Shown here piece by piece: positions 34,051-44,465 of a stretch of DNA of 64,000 nt (within the stretch, counting starts at the first letter, position 1; each line of letters opens with the position of its first letter). The position numbers and the translations under genes are program-made. A model generated the notes under the pieces. The model did no database searches, was not told the DNA's origin, and worked only from the letters and a program-made list of their open reading frames with translations. The DNA is from Poriferisodalis sp965208925 (GTDB lineage Bacteria > Actinomycetota > Acidimicrobiia > Acidimicrobiales > Poriferisodalaceae), in the NCBI RefSeq assembly GCF_965208925.1, contig NZ_OZ242364.1:124001-188000 (forward strand), given 5' to 3'.

Positions 34051-35802
34051 ATGAGCGACAGTTCCCACGAGGCCACGGCCGATGCGTCCCTCGGTTCCGA
34101 GGCCCCGGACGGCCGGGGCATCGGCCGCCTCATACGTCGGCCCGGCTCGGGCGCCGGCCTGCTTGCCGGCATTGCCGGCGCAGCCGTTGCGCTGGCCTTC
34201 GGCGAGTTCATCGATGGACTGGTCGACTCGATCCCATCGCTCGTGGTGGCGGTCGGCGAGGCACTGGTGGACTACTCGCCCGACTGGGCAGTGAAGCTGA
34301 GCATCGAACTGTTCGGCGAGAAGGACAAGGCCGTGCTGGCGATCGGCATCGTCGGCGTGTCGCTGATCATCGGCGGCCTGCTAGGTGCGTGCGCCATGGC
34401 ACCACGACGCCGGTGGGTGCCGTTCGCAGGATTCGCTGCCTTCGGCCTGATCGGCGGCTGGACTGCGGCGCGCAACCCGATGAGCCCGTTCGCGGGCTCG
34501 TGGGTGGTCGCCTTGGCTGCCGCTGCGCTCGGCTACCTCACGCTGCGGTTGCTGCTGCGATTCGCCCCGGCTCACCGGCCTGCCCGCACGGAAGTGAGCG
34601 AGCACGAGCCCGCCGAGCCAGCGGTTGGGAGGCCTCCCGATAGAGCGCCCGATGCCAGTCGTCGCAAGTTCCTGCTCGGCGTGGGCGGCGCCGGCGTCGC
34701 GGCCGTCGGCTTCGTGGCGCTGGGGCGTAGCGTGCGCGGCCCGTCGGCGGCGGAGACCGCTCGGGCCGGCATCGACCTGAGCGCGACGAGGCCCCCGTCG
34801 ACTACCGCTGCTGCGGGCACGGCCACAGCCGCCCAGCCCACCGCCACCACGGCGGCCGGGCCCTCGGTCGCCACCCAGGTCGCCGCGCTCGACACGCTCG
34901 ACGAGGTCGCCGGTATCTCGAGCTACGTGACCCCCAACAGCGATTTCTACCGGATCGACACGGCGCTGACGGTGCCCCAGGTCGACCCCGCCAACTGGAA
35001 ACTCAGCTTCACCGGCATGGTCGACAACCCCTACGAGCTGACTTTCGACGAGATCCTGGCGATGGACCTCCAAGAGCACGTGGTCACGCTGTCGTGCGTG
35101 TCGAACCGGGTCGGCGGCAATCTGGTCGGCAACGCCGTCTGGACCGGCGTGCCGCTAGTCGACCTGCTGGAGCGGGCCGGCGTGCAGAACGGCGCCGACC
35201 AGGTGGTGGGCCGCTCTGTCGACGACTGGACTGCCGGCTTTCCCACCCCGCTGCTGTACGACGGCCGCAATGCGCTGCTTGCCGTCGGCATGAACGGCGA
35301 ACCGCTGCCCACCAGGCACGGCTTCCCGGCCCGCCTGATCGTCGCAGGGCTGTACGGCTACGTGTCGGCGGTGAAGTGGATCGAAGAAATCCACTTGACG
35401 ACCTGGGATGCGTTCGACGGCTACTGGGTGCCGCGGGGATGGTCCAAGCGCGGTCCGATGAAGACGCAGAGCCGGATCGACGTGCCCGGCAGCGGCGACC
35501 GCCCCGTGGCGGGAACCGAGACGGCGATTGCCGGCATCGCCTGGGCGCCGACGCGAGGCATCAGCGCGGTCGAGGTTCGGGTTGACGACGGGCCGTGGCA
35601 GCAGTGCGATCTGGGCGAGGCGCTGGGCGACGAGAGCTGGGTGCAGTGGCACCTTCCCTGGACACCCACCGAGGGCACGCACTCACTGCAGGTGCGGGCA
35701 ATCGACGGCACCGGCATGACTCAGCCCGAGGGTCCCAAGGACGTCCGTCCCGACGGCGCCGAAGGCTGGCATCGAGTTGCAGTCCGCGTAGACGCCGCCT
35801 GA
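34051..35802 (+). CDS. Membrane-anchored sulfite-oxidase-type molybdopterin oxidoreductase
   Basis: A 583-residue protein with four N-terminal membrane segments (residues about 35-175), a cytoplasmic linker, and a fifth hydrophobic segment preceded by RRKFLLGVGG, a Tat-like twin-arginine motif. After an Ala/Thr-rich region, the catalytic domain faces outside: the molybdenum-ligand cysteine lies in VTLSCVSNRVGG, and a Mo-cofactor dimerisation domain forms the C terminus (ending MTQPEGPKDVRPDG). It probably oxidises or reduces a small sulfur or N-oxide compound. The chosen ATG follows no strong ribosome site but begins the membrane region. Hairpin repeat copy C starts 22 bases after its stop. 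Confidence 0.88.
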   Translation: MSDSSHEATADASLGSEAPDGRGIGRLIRRPGSGAGLLAGIAGAAVALAFGEFIDGLVDSIPSLVVAVGEALVDYSPDWAVKLSIELFGEKDKAVLAIGIVGVSLIIGGLLGACAMAPRRRWVPFAGFAAFGLIGGWTAARNPMSPFAGSWVVALAAAALGYLTLRLLLRFAPAHRPARTEVSEHEPAEPAVGRPPDRAPDASRRKFLLGVGGAGVAAVGFVALGRSVRGPSAAETARAGIDLSATRPPSTTAAAGTATAAQPTATTAAGPSVATQVAALDTLDEVAGISSYVTPNSDFYRIDTALTVPQVDPANWKLSFTGMVDNPYELTFDEILAMDLQEHVVTLSCVSNRVGGNLVGNAVWTGVPLVDLLERAGVQNGADQVVGRSVDDWTAGFPTPLLYDGRNALLAVGMNGEPLPTRHGFPARLIVAGLYGYVSAVKWIEEIHLTTWDAFDGYWVPRGWSKRGPMKTQSRIDVPGSGDRPVAGTETAIAGIAWAPTRGISAVEVRVDDGPWQQCDLGEALGDESWVQWHLPWTPTEGTHSLQVRAIDGTGMTQPEGPKDVRPDGAEGWHRVAVRVDAA

Positions 35803-35824
35803 GCAGACAGTCGCAACGGATCTA

Positions 35825-35903
35825 GCTCCGGAGGCGGCAGGGAACTCTGCGACGTTGCGACCGGCTGGATCGCGGGAGCAGAGGATCCTGCCGCCTCCGG
35901 AGC
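35825..35903 (+). repeat. Hairpin repeat, copy C
   Basis: A 79-base element with 17-base perfect outer arms (GCTCCGGAGGCGGCAGG and its complement) and a partly paired inner stem. It lies between the sulfite-oxidase-like gene and the MBL gene. Plus-strand orientation is set by the core TCTGCGACGTTG. It matches copy B along almost the whole length and shares GGGAGCAGA with copy A. Confidence 0.85.
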
Positions 35904-35940
35904 GGGCACTCCGAATCGCGCAGCCTCTTAGGATGCGTGC

Positions 35941-36582
35941 ATGGCTCTGCACTGGTCCGCCACCGGCATCGAAGTCCATAAGCACGTCGTGCGCCCAGTC
36001 GAGGGCAACCTGCCGCACGGCTTTCCCGACGACTTCGACAACAACGTCTTCACCATCCGCTGCACCGAGACCGGCGAAGCGATGCTCATCGACGCCGCAA
36101 ACGAGCATGAGCGTCTGCTGGAGGTGTGCCGGAAGCTCGGCGTGACGCTGGTTGTGGAGACCCACGGTCACTGGGATCACATTCAGGCCGTGCCGGCGGT
36201 GCGCAACGCCGGGATCGAGGTGGCCATCACCTCCGAGGATTCGTCGATGCTGCCCAGCTACGACCTCATTCTCGAAGACGACGCGGTGCTCGAGGTGGGG
36301 CGGCTGCGCATCCGAACCATTCACAATCCGGGACATACCGCCGGATCCATGAGCTTCCACGTTGAGGGCACGCCGCTGCTGTTCACCGGCGACACGCTGT
36401 TCCCGGGCGGGCCCGGCGCCACCAGCTACGGCGGCGACTTCGAGCAGATCATCCGCAGCATCGAGGACCGGATGTTCTCGGCGTTTCCGGGCGACACCAT
36501 GGTGTTGCCCGGCCACGGCCTCGACACCACGATCGGCACCGAGTCGCCGCACCTGCAGGAGTGGATCGACCGCGGCTGGTAG
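35941..36582 (+). CDS. Metallo-beta-lactamase fold hydrolase
   Basis: A 213-residue protein with the zinc-binding THGHWDH motif, later metal ligands in NPGHTAGS and TGDTLF, and the final PGHG. It belongs to the glyoxalase II/hydroxyacylglutathione-hydrolase-like class of MBL proteins, which hydrolyse thioesters or related bonds. ATG start. It begins 38 bases after hairpin repeat copy C and shows no evident operon partner on the plus strand. Substrate is unknown. Confidence 0.9.
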   Translation: MALHWSATGIEVHKHVVRPVEGNLPHGFPDDFDNNVFTIRCTETGEAMLIDAANEHERLLEVCRKLGVTLVVETHGHWDHIQAVPAVRNAGIEVAITSEDSSMLPSYDLILEDDAVLEVGRLRIRTIHNPGHTAGSMSFHVEGTPLLFTGDTLFPGGPGATSYGGDFEQIIRSIEDRMFSAFPGDTMVLPGHGLDTTIGTESPHLQEWIDRGW

Positions 36583-36613
36583 CCCCTACCCCGTCGCCAC
36601 TCGGCGGCTGTGT

Positions 36614-37435
36614 CTATCCCGTCGCTACGCGACGGCCGAGCGACCTGAACGCGATGTAGAAGGTCACGATCGCCAACCCGACGATGGCCGCGGCACCCTT
36701 CACTATGGCGAGCCCATCCCAACCCATGAACAGCAGTGCTCGCATGCCCTCCATCAGGTAGGTGACGGGATTCCACGCCGCCACTGCCTCGAGCCAGCCG
36801 CCCATCAGATCGCGCGGCAGGTATGACGGCGTGAGAAACGCGAACGGGAAGAAGATCAGGAACGACGAGTTCACTGCGGCAGGGTTCCCGGTACGCAGTG
36901 CCACCGTGTACGGGATGCCGCTGTAGGCCACGCTCCAGGCAATCGCGAGCAGCAGGAAGACCAAGAGCCCCAAGACGCCCGTCTCGAACCAGACACCGAA
37001 GACGAGCCCAAGAGCGACCACGAACAGGGCCAATCCGAGCGCCATCACGATGTCGGCCACCATGAGCCCGAACAGCAGCGTGGATCGCCGTATCGGCGTC
37101 ACGAGCATCCGGTCGAGATAGCCGGACTGGATGTCGATCACGAGCACGCTGGCTCGTGAGATTCCCGTGACAGCGAAGATGATCGCCACGGGAAGCTGGA
37201 ACGCCCGGTAGTCGAGACTGACGCTGCTGCCGCTGGGTGCCTGGCGCTCCACGAAGGACTCCAGCGCACCCGTGTTCACCACAAAGAAGAAAAAGGGAAT
37301 GATCAGCGCCGGCACGACGTATTCGGGTTCCCGCACCACGCTGCGCACGGCCCGCCGAGCGACAGTGGCGATGTCGGTCAGAAAGCTGACCCGATTCGTG
37401 AGCCCGCCGCCGGGCGTGACCGTCGTCTCGCTCAT
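36614..37435 (-). CDS. ABC-2 type permease (DrrB-like)
   Basis: A 273-residue membrane protein with about six helices, including YVVPALIIPFFFFVVNTGALESF near the N terminus, MVADIVMALGLALFVVALGLVF and ALLFMGWDGLAIVKGAAAI. The daunorubicin-resistance-type motif GYLDRMLVTPIRRSTLLFG precedes the third helix. With the ATPase at 37432 it forms an exporter; the start overlaps the ATPase stop by four bases. The substrate is unknown. Confidence 0.88.
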   Translation of the reverse strand: MSETTVTPGGGLTNRVSFLTDIATVARRAVRSVVREPEYVVPALIIPFFFFVVNTGALESFVERQAPSGSSVSLDYRAFQLPVAIIFAVTGISRASVLVIDIQSGYLDRMLVTPIRRSTLLFGLMVADIVMALGLALFVVALGLVFGVWFETGVLGLLVFLLLAIAWSVAYSGIPYTVALRTGNPAAVNSSFLIFFPFAFLTPSYLPRDLMGGWLEAVAAWNPVTYLMEGMRALLFMGWDGLAIVKGAAAIVGLAIVTFYIAFRSLGRRVATG

Positions 37436-38523
37436 GATGCGCCTCCAGGCGCGACAGGCTGAGCTCCACGTGCCTCATCCGCGGCCCGCTCGCCGACTGA
37501 TTCCTTCGCCGCCGCATCACCCTCGGCCGCGACTGCACCCTCGGCCGCAGCCTCTTCGGCCGCGGCCATGCGGTACCCCGTCGCCTGCAGGAACACATCG
37601 TCGAGTGACGGCGTACGGACAGTGAGCGCCGTTGGATGCACGTCTGCGTCGGCAAGCGCCACCGCCACTGCGCCGACGAGTCCCGCCCCATCGGCAGTCG
37701 CGATCGTGACGCCGAGCCGGCCGGCAGTCACCCCGTCTGCGCCCGGCACGGTCCCCGCCACCTCCTCCGCCCGTGCAATGTCGCTTGGCTCCAGGTCAAC
37801 CACGATCACATCGGATCCGACGGCCCGCTTCAGCTCGGTCGGCGTGCCCTGCTGCACGATTCGGCCGTCGGCGAGTATCGCTACCCGGTCGGCCAAGGCA
37901 TCGGCTTCCTCCATGTACTGCGTGGTGAGAAAGACCGTCACGCCCAACTCGCTGTTGAGCCTTCGCACCTCGTCCCACACCTGCGCTCGGCTCACGGGGT
38001 CGAGCCCGGTGGTGGGCTCGTCCAGGAAGATCACTTCGGGAGCGTGGATCAGCGAAGCGGCCAAATCGAGTCGCCGCTTCATCCCGCCGCTGTACGTGGA
38101 GACGCGGCCGTCGATGGCGTCGCCGATATCGGCTAGATCGATGGCCCGCTCGATTGAAGCAAGACGGTCCGCTGGTCGAAGCCCGTACAAGCGGGCCTGC
38201 AGGTCGAGGATCTCGCGGCCAGTCTGCTTCTCGTCCAGGGCGGCCTCCTGCATGGCCACACCGATGCGGACGCGGACCTCGCCGGGGTTCTTGGCCACGT
38301 CGTAGCCGGCAACCCGCGCCGAACCCGCCGTCGGGGCCAGCAGCGTGCACAGCATGCGTACCGTCGTGCTCTTGCCGGCGCCGTTCGGACCCAGGAAACC
38401 GAAGATCTCGCCCTGGTGAACGCGCAGGTCCACCCCGTCCACTGCCCGCTTGGCACCAAAGTCGCGTACGAGCCCGTGGGCCTCTATCGCCGTTACCGGC
38501 GCCACGGAATTCGACTCGGACAC
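37432..38523 (-). CDS. ABC transporter ATP-binding protein (DrrA-like)
   Basis: A 363-residue ATPase. Walker A is GPNGAGKSTT, the signature STYSGGMKRRLDLA, Walker B VIFLDEPTTGLD and the switch segment LTTQYMEEAD, as in DrrA. The C-terminal region has RTPSLDDVFLQATGYR, a DrrA-type tail, then 45 Ala/Glu-rich residues. The frame runs up to 38631, but GTG at 38523 is preferred; the upstream part is not family-like. It is coupled to the permease at 36614 and probably exports a lipid-like or natural-product molecule. Confidence 0.9.
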   Translation of the reverse strand: MSESNSVAPVTAIEAHGLVRDFGAKRAVDGVDLRVHQGEIFGFLGPNGAGKSTTVRMLCTLLAPTAGSARVAGYDVAKNPGEVRVRIGVAMQEAALDEKQTGREILDLQARLYGLRPADRLASIERAIDLADIGDAIDGRVSTYSGGMKRRLDLAASLIHAPEVIFLDEPTTGLDPVSRAQVWDEVRRLNSELGVTVFLTTQYMEEADALADRVAILADGRIVQQGTPTELKRAVGSDVIVVDLEPSDIARAEEVAGTVPGADGVTAGRLGVTIATADGAGLVGAVAVALADADVHPTALTVRTPSLDDVFLQATGYRMAAAEEAAAEGAVAAEGDAAAKESVGERAADEARGAQPVAPGGAS

Positions 38524-38564
38524 GGGCGGCAGGCTACCGAGCAGCCTGCGCCTGCAACAGGAGA

Positions 38565-40046
38565 TTATGAAACCGTTTGCTCGCCCGGCAGCGGCGGCAG
38601 AACGTCGATATGGCGGGTTGCCGACTCCCAAGCGTGAGCCAGCTCAAGCACTGAACGGTCGGCACGGTGGCGCCCGACGAGCTGCAGGCCCACGGGCAAT
38701 CCGTCTGTGGTGAAGCCGGCCGGCACCGAGATGGCCGGGTGGGTGGTGACCGTGATGTCGCTGCACGAGCGCATCCAGTCGATGTAGGTGTCGAAGGTGA
38801 CGCCCTCGATCTCGGTGGGATACTCGACCTCGACATCGAACGGCGGCACCTGGGTGGTCGGGCAGGCCAGGAACTCGAAGCCGCCGTCGGCCGACATGAA
38901 CTCGTCCATCCGGGCGAACAGCTGGGTGTGGCGCCGGCAGGCCTCGGCGTACTCGCCGATCGACATCGACAGCCCCTGTTCGATGTTCCAAGCCAATGTC
39001 TCCTTGAACTGGCCAGGGTGCTGGGACAGCAAGGGTCCGAAGCCGAGGGCGAACAACCAGGCACGTCGGGCCTGGAAGACCAGCGGGGCGTCTGACAGGT
39101 CGGGCCAGGCCTCGACCACCTCGCAGCCCAGGCCGGCGAGCACATCGGGCACGTTCGCCGTGGCTGCCCGCACCGCGGGGTCGACCGGGAGCCCGCCGGC
39201 GTCGGGCGACCACGCCACCCGCACGCCGCGCAGGTCCCGCTCCAGCGAGCCGGCGAAGACCGCCGGCGACTCCTGGTTCGACACCGGCGAGCGGTCATCG
39301 GGACCGGCCAGTGCCTGCAGGAAGAACGCCACGTCGGCGACTGTCCGGCCCATCGGGCCCTCGACCGCCAGCGGGAACCAGGCGTCCATTGCCGTGGTCG
39401 ACGGCACCCGTCCCGGCGATGGACGGAATCCCACAATGTTGCAGAAGGCGGCCGGGTTGCGCAGCGAGCCGCCCAGGTCGGACCCGTCGCACAGCGGCAG
39501 CATCCGGGCGGCCAGCGCCACTGCTGCGCCCCCGCTGGAGCCGCCGCAGGTTTTGCCGGTGTCATACGGGTTGCGGGTGATGCCGAATACTGGGTTGAAC
39601 GTGTGCGAACCGGCGCCGAACTCGGGCGTATTGGTCTTGCCCACCATCACGGCCCCGGCTTCGCGCTGACGTTCCACCACCAGCGCATCGATATCGGGGA
39701 CGAAGTCGGCGAACAGCGGCGAGCCCATGGTGGTGCGGACACCGGCGGTCAGTGCCAAGTCCTTGTGGGCCACGGGCAGCCCATGCAGGAGCCCCAGTGA
39801 CTCGCCGCGGGCGTGCGACTCGTCGGCAGCGGTTGCACGCGCAGCCGCCTGCTCCGGCGTGAACGTGACAATGGCATTGAGGGCCGGGTTGACCTGCTCG
39901 ATGCGCTCGAGATGTGCCGCCAGCAGTTCTCGCGCCGAGATCTCGCCGTCGGCCAGCATGGCCGCCATCTGCGTAGCAGGCAGCCCGCAGATGCCCATCG
40001 CGTCGTCCGAAGCACTGTCCATCGAGTCATTCGACCACAGCGGCAC
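38565..40046 (-). CDS. Amidase signature family enzyme
   Basis: A 493-residue amidase with the Ser-cisSer-Lys catalytic core: Lys in AHKDLALT, Ser residues in TCGGSSGGAAVALAAR and the GSDLGGSLRNPAAF motif. It resembles GatA-type and hydrolytic amidases, but has no gatB/C nearby, so hydrolysis of an amide compound is more likely than tRNA amidation. It has no signal peptide. Starts ATG at 40046. The M20 peptidase gene is divergent with only 15 bases between starts, suggesting a shared promoter region and a common substrate class (inference). Confidence 0.9.
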   Translation of the reverse strand: MPLWSNDSMDSASDDAMGICGLPATQMAAMLADGEISARELLAAHLERIEQVNPALNAIVTFTPEQAAARATAADESHARGESLGLLHGLPVAHKDLALTAGVRTTMGSPLFADFVPDIDALVVERQREAGAVMVGKTNTPEFGAGSHTFNPVFGITRNPYDTGKTCGGSSGGAAVALAARMLPLCDGSDLGGSLRNPAAFCNIVGFRPSPGRVPSTTAMDAWFPLAVEGPMGRTVADVAFFLQALAGPDDRSPVSNQESPAVFAGSLERDLRGVRVAWSPDAGGLPVDPAVRAATANVPDVLAGLGCEVVEAWPDLSDAPLVFQARRAWLFALGFGPLLSQHPGQFKETLAWNIEQGLSMSIGEYAEACRRHTQLFARMDEFMSADGGFEFLACPTTQVPPFDVEVEYPTEIEGVTFDTYIDWMRSCSDITVTTHPAISVPAGFTTDGLPVGLQLVGRHRADRSVLELAHAWESATRHIDVLPPLPGEQTVS

Positions 40047-40061
40047 CCTAAGTTTCAGACC

Positions 40062-41435
40062 ATGAGCCAGTCATTCACTGCCGGAACCAGCGATGAGAAC
40101 CGTCGCACCGGCCAGACCGTCGAGTTGCTGCAGACCCTGATCCGCAACGAGTGCGTCAACTACGGCACACCCGAATCCGGCGGCGAAGTCCGCAACTCCG
40201 ACACCATCCAGGCCTACCTGGAAGGCGCCGGGCTGGATCTTGAGGTCTACGACGCAGCACCGGGTCGGCGGTCGCTCGTGACCCGCATCGAGGGCAGCGA
40301 CCCGAACGCTCCCACCCTGTGCCTGATGGGCCACACCGACGTGGTGCCGGTGAATCGCGACGGCTGGAGCCGCGACCCGTTCGGCGGCGAGCTGATCGAC
40401 GGCGAGGTCTGGGGCCGCGGGGCCGTCGACATGCTGAACCTGACGTCGTCGATGGCGGTGGCGATGCGGCATCTGGCCCTGACCGGCTACCGGCCCAAGG
40501 GCGACCTCATCTACTTCGCCTGCGCCGACGAGGAAGCCGGATCGAGCTACGGCGCTCGCTGGATGGCCGAGAATCACTGGGACGTCATCGGCGCCGACTA
40601 CGTGCTGACCGAGAACGGCGGCCTGCACTCAGGGTCGCCCGACGCTCCGTTCATCGGCATGAACATCGGCGAGAAGGGCGTGGCGTGGCGGCGGCTGCGC
40701 GTGCGAGGCGTGCCCGGGCACGGCTCCCGCCCATTCCGCCAGGAGAACGCGCTGGTAAAGGCAGCAGCGGTGGTGCACCGGATCTCGCAGTACCGACCGC
40801 CGCCAAGGTTCCACGAGCTGTGGCGCGAGCAGGTCGACACGCTCGGGGTCAACGATGAAACCCGGGCGATCATGCTCGACGAGGATCTGATCGAGGACTG
40901 GCTCGACGCTCACCCGAGCGCGTCAGTAGCCGCGCACTTGTACTCGTGCACCCACACCTCGTTCTCGCCGAACGTCATCGGCGCGCCGACGTCGATGAAG
41001 ACGAACGTCATCCCCGATCACGTCGACATCGAGGTGGATGTGCGGACACTGCCCGGCGAGGGCGCCGCCGCGGTGCAGGCGCATCTCGACGAGGCGCTCG
41101 GCGATCTGGCCGACGACGTCGAGGTCGAGATCATCATGAACGATCCTGCGTCGCTGAGCCGGGTGGAGACCCCGCTGTGGGACGCGCTGCAGGTGGCGGT
41201 GGGGCGGCGATTCCCGACGGCTCGGCTGACCCCGCAGCTCATCATCGGGTTCACCGACTCCCGGGTGTACCGCGACATGGGCGCCATTGCCTACGGCGCC
41301 GGCCTGTTCAGCCCCGAGCTCGACGGCGGCGAATACGGCGCCCGTTTCCACGGGAACGACGAGCGCATCGACATCGAATCGCTGGCGCTCACCACCCAGC
41401 TGTGGCTCGACGTAGTCGACAGCCTCTGGGGCTAG
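40062..41435 (+). CDS. M20-family metallopeptidase/deacylase
   Basis: A 457-residue zinc enzyme of the M20 (ArgE/DapE/CPG2) class. Zinc-site motifs are GHTDVVPV, GRGAVDMLN and DEEAGSSYG, and the dimerisation domain is in the middle. It hydrolyses an amide or peptide bond. ATG at 40062 is preferred since longer starts overlap the divergent amidase. Together with the amidase, it might process an N-acyl or peptide substrate. It is followed after 29 bases by the methyltransferase. Confidence 0.92.
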   Translation: MSQSFTAGTSDENRRTGQTVELLQTLIRNECVNYGTPESGGEVRNSDTIQAYLEGAGLDLEVYDAAPGRRSLVTRIEGSDPNAPTLCLMGHTDVVPVNRDGWSRDPFGGELIDGEVWGRGAVDMLNLTSSMAVAMRHLALTGYRPKGDLIYFACADEEAGSSYGARWMAENHWDVIGADYVLTENGGLHSGSPDAPFIGMNIGEKGVAWRRLRVRGVPGHGSRPFRQENALVKAAAVVHRISQYRPPPRFHELWREQVDTLGVNDETRAIMLDEDLIEDWLDAHPSASVAAHLYSCTHTSFSPNVIGAPTSMKTNVIPDHVDIEVDVRTLPGEGAAAVQAHLDEALGDLADDVEVEIIMNDPASLSRVETPLWDALQVAVGRRFPTARLTPQLIIGFTDSRVYRDMGAIAYGAGLFSPELDGGEYGARFHGNDERIDIESLALTTQLWLDVVDSLWG

Positions 41436-41464
41436 CGTCCTGCGGGCACGAGGAGCGGGCGCGA

Positions 41465-42298
41465 GTGTCTGAGGACGAAGTTGTGAGCAAGGGCGTCGGC
41501 GAGCTCGCCTACTGGTCCCAGCGCAAGGACGCCGAGGGGAAGCTGGAGAACTCCTGGTTCGAACGCTTCTACACCGACCACTTCGGCCTGACACACGACG
41601 ACTACCGCGACAAGCGTGTGCTCGACATCGGCTGCGGTCCGCGAGGGTCGCTCGAGTGGGCAACGATGGCGCGCGAGCGCGTCGGCGTGGATCCGCTGGC
41701 CGACGACTATCTCCAGATGGGGGCTGCAGAGCATGCGATGACCTATGTCGCGTCCGGCGCAGAGACCATCCCGTATCCCGATGCCAGCTTTGACATTGTC
41801 TGCTCGTTCAACTCGCTCGACCACGTCGACGATCTTGAAGCAGTGATCGCCGAGATGAAGCGTCTCACGGCCCCTGGCGGCCTGCTGCTCGTGATCACCG
41901 ATGTGCACGACCGGCCGACGCCCCAAGAGCCGATCTGCTTCGACTGGGATGTCGTCGAGCTCTTCGGTCCCGAATTCGCCGTCCAGTCGTTTCGCTGCCT
42001 GGAGAAGTTCGGCAACGGTGCCTACCAGAGCGCCGAACAGGGGATCTACTTCGACCATGCCAACACGCAACGCCGATACGGGGTGCTGACGGCGAGGTTC
42101 ATGCGCGTCTCCGAAGCGCCGGACGAACGCACCGAACCGGAGTCTCAGATGGAGGTTCCCGAGGCCACGGCACCGCCGGAACCGACGCTCGGCGAAGCCG
42201 CCACGCAGCTCGCCACCGCAGCGATGCGCAGCATCCGTGCCGGCTCTGAGCAGCTCGTTGAGCGAGTCGGGCAGGCACGACGGGATCGACCTCGCTGA
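41465..42298 (+). CDS. SAM-dependent methyltransferase (class I)
   Basis: A 277-residue protein. The SAM-binding motif VLDIGCGPRGSLEW, then VGVDPLADDY and FDIVCSFNSLDHV, match class I methyltransferases such as the UbiE/Methyltransf_11 group. The C-terminal 60 residues are acidic and then basic, not family-like. GTG at 41465 has AGGAG a few bases upstream. It follows the M20 gene by 29 bases on the same strand and precedes the Fe-S block. Methyl acceptor unknown. Confidence 0.88.
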   Translation: MSEDEVVSKGVGELAYWSQRKDAEGKLENSWFERFYTDHFGLTHDDYRDKRVLDIGCGPRGSLEWATMARERVGVDPLADDYLQMGAAEHAMTYVASGAETIPYPDASFDIVCSFNSLDHVDDLEAVIAEMKRLTAPGGLLLVITDVHDRPTPQEPICFDWDVVELFGPEFAVQSFRCLEKFGNGAYQSAEQGIYFDHANTQRRYGVLTARFMRVSEAPDERTEPESQMEVPEATAPPEPTLGEAATQLATAAMRSIRAGSEQLVERVGQARRDRPR

Positions 42299-42368
42299 CG
42301 GTGGACCCGATGGGCGATCCTCGTCTGCGCCGGTTGAGGCATTTGGGGGCAGCCATACACTGCGCTTG

Positions 42369-43174
<806 letters not shown>

Positions 43175-43178
<4 letters not shown>

Positions 43179-44434
43179 GCTCCGGGGACAGCCCCGAAAT
43201 CGATGGGCCCATCGATGCGAACGTGAAGGCGCAGTTCCCGCTGCTCGAGCGCAGCGTCCACGGCCGTCCGATCGTCTATCTCGACTCGGCGGCGTCATCG
43301 CAGAAGCCGGCGGCGGTGCTCGATGCCATGGACGACTACTACCGGTCCATCAACGCCAACGTGCACCGGGGCGCGTACGAGATCGCCGCGGCTGCCACGG
43401 CAGAGATGGAGCGCGCCCGCACTGACGTGGCCCGCTTCATCGGTGCACCCAGTGCAGACGAGATCGTCTTCACCAAGAACGCCACCGAGGCCATGAACTT
43501 GGTCGCTCGGTCGTGGGGCGGTTCCCAGCTCGGGCCCACAGATGCGATCGTGCTCACAGAAATGGAGCACCACGCCAACATCGTGCCGTGGCACATCCTG
43601 GCTGCCGAGCGGGGATTCGAGATCCGCTGGGTACCGATCACCCCTGACGGCCACCTCGATTTGGCCGACCTGGACCGGCTGCTCGACGGCGCCAAGCTGC
43701 TGTCGGTGACGGCCATGAGCAATGTCCTCGGCACGCTCAACCCGATCCCGGCCCTCGCGGCCGCGGCGCACGACGCCGGGGCGCTGATCAGCGTGGACGC
43801 CAGCCAGTACGTGCCCCACCTGCCCACCGACGTGAGCGCCATGGGAGCCGACTTCATGGTGTTCACCGGCCACAAGATGTGCGGCCCCACCGGGGTCGGG
43901 GTGCTGTGGGCCCGATCAGAGCTGCTCGAGGCGATGCCGCCGTTCCTCGGCGGGGGCGAGATGATCCTCGATGTCACCAAGGAGGGATTCCGCCCCAATA
44001 CGGTGCCCCACAAGTTCGAAGCCGGCACGCCTCCCATTGCCGAGATTGTCGGGCTCGGGGCCGCCGTGCGGTACCTGGAAGGGCTCGGCATGGAAGCCGT
44101 GCGGGCTCACGAGGTCAGCCTCACCGGCTACGCGCTGAGGACCTTGACCGATCGGCATGGTGATCACATCACCATCCACGGTCCCCCCGAACCCGCCCAG
44201 CGCGGCGGCGTGCTGTCGTTCCTGTACCGCGATGTGCACCCTCACGACATCTCCCAAGTGCTGGACCAGAGCGGCGTGTGCGTGCGTGCAGGACACCACT
44301 GCGCAAAGCCCCTGATGGCATGCCTCGGCGTCGGGGCCACCACGCGGGCATCGCTGTATGTGTACAACGACTCTTCGGACGTAGATTCGCTGGCCGATGC
44401 GCTCGACGAGGTCGGCGCGCTGTTCGGACTCTGA
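43175..44434 (+). CDS. sufS: Cysteine desulfurase SufS
   Basis: A 419-residue PLP enzyme that takes sulfur from cysteine for Fe-S clusters. PLP-binding lysine lies in FTGHKMCGPTG, the substrate-binding NANVHRG and ATEAMN are present, and the catalytic cysteine is in RAGHHCAKP. The GTG start overlaps the sufC1 stop. The next gene, sufU, is the expected sulfur acceptor in SufSU systems. No sufE is present. Confidence 0.95.
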
Positions 44435-44465
44435 GAGCGACGGGACGAGGGCAGAGCGAAACCTC

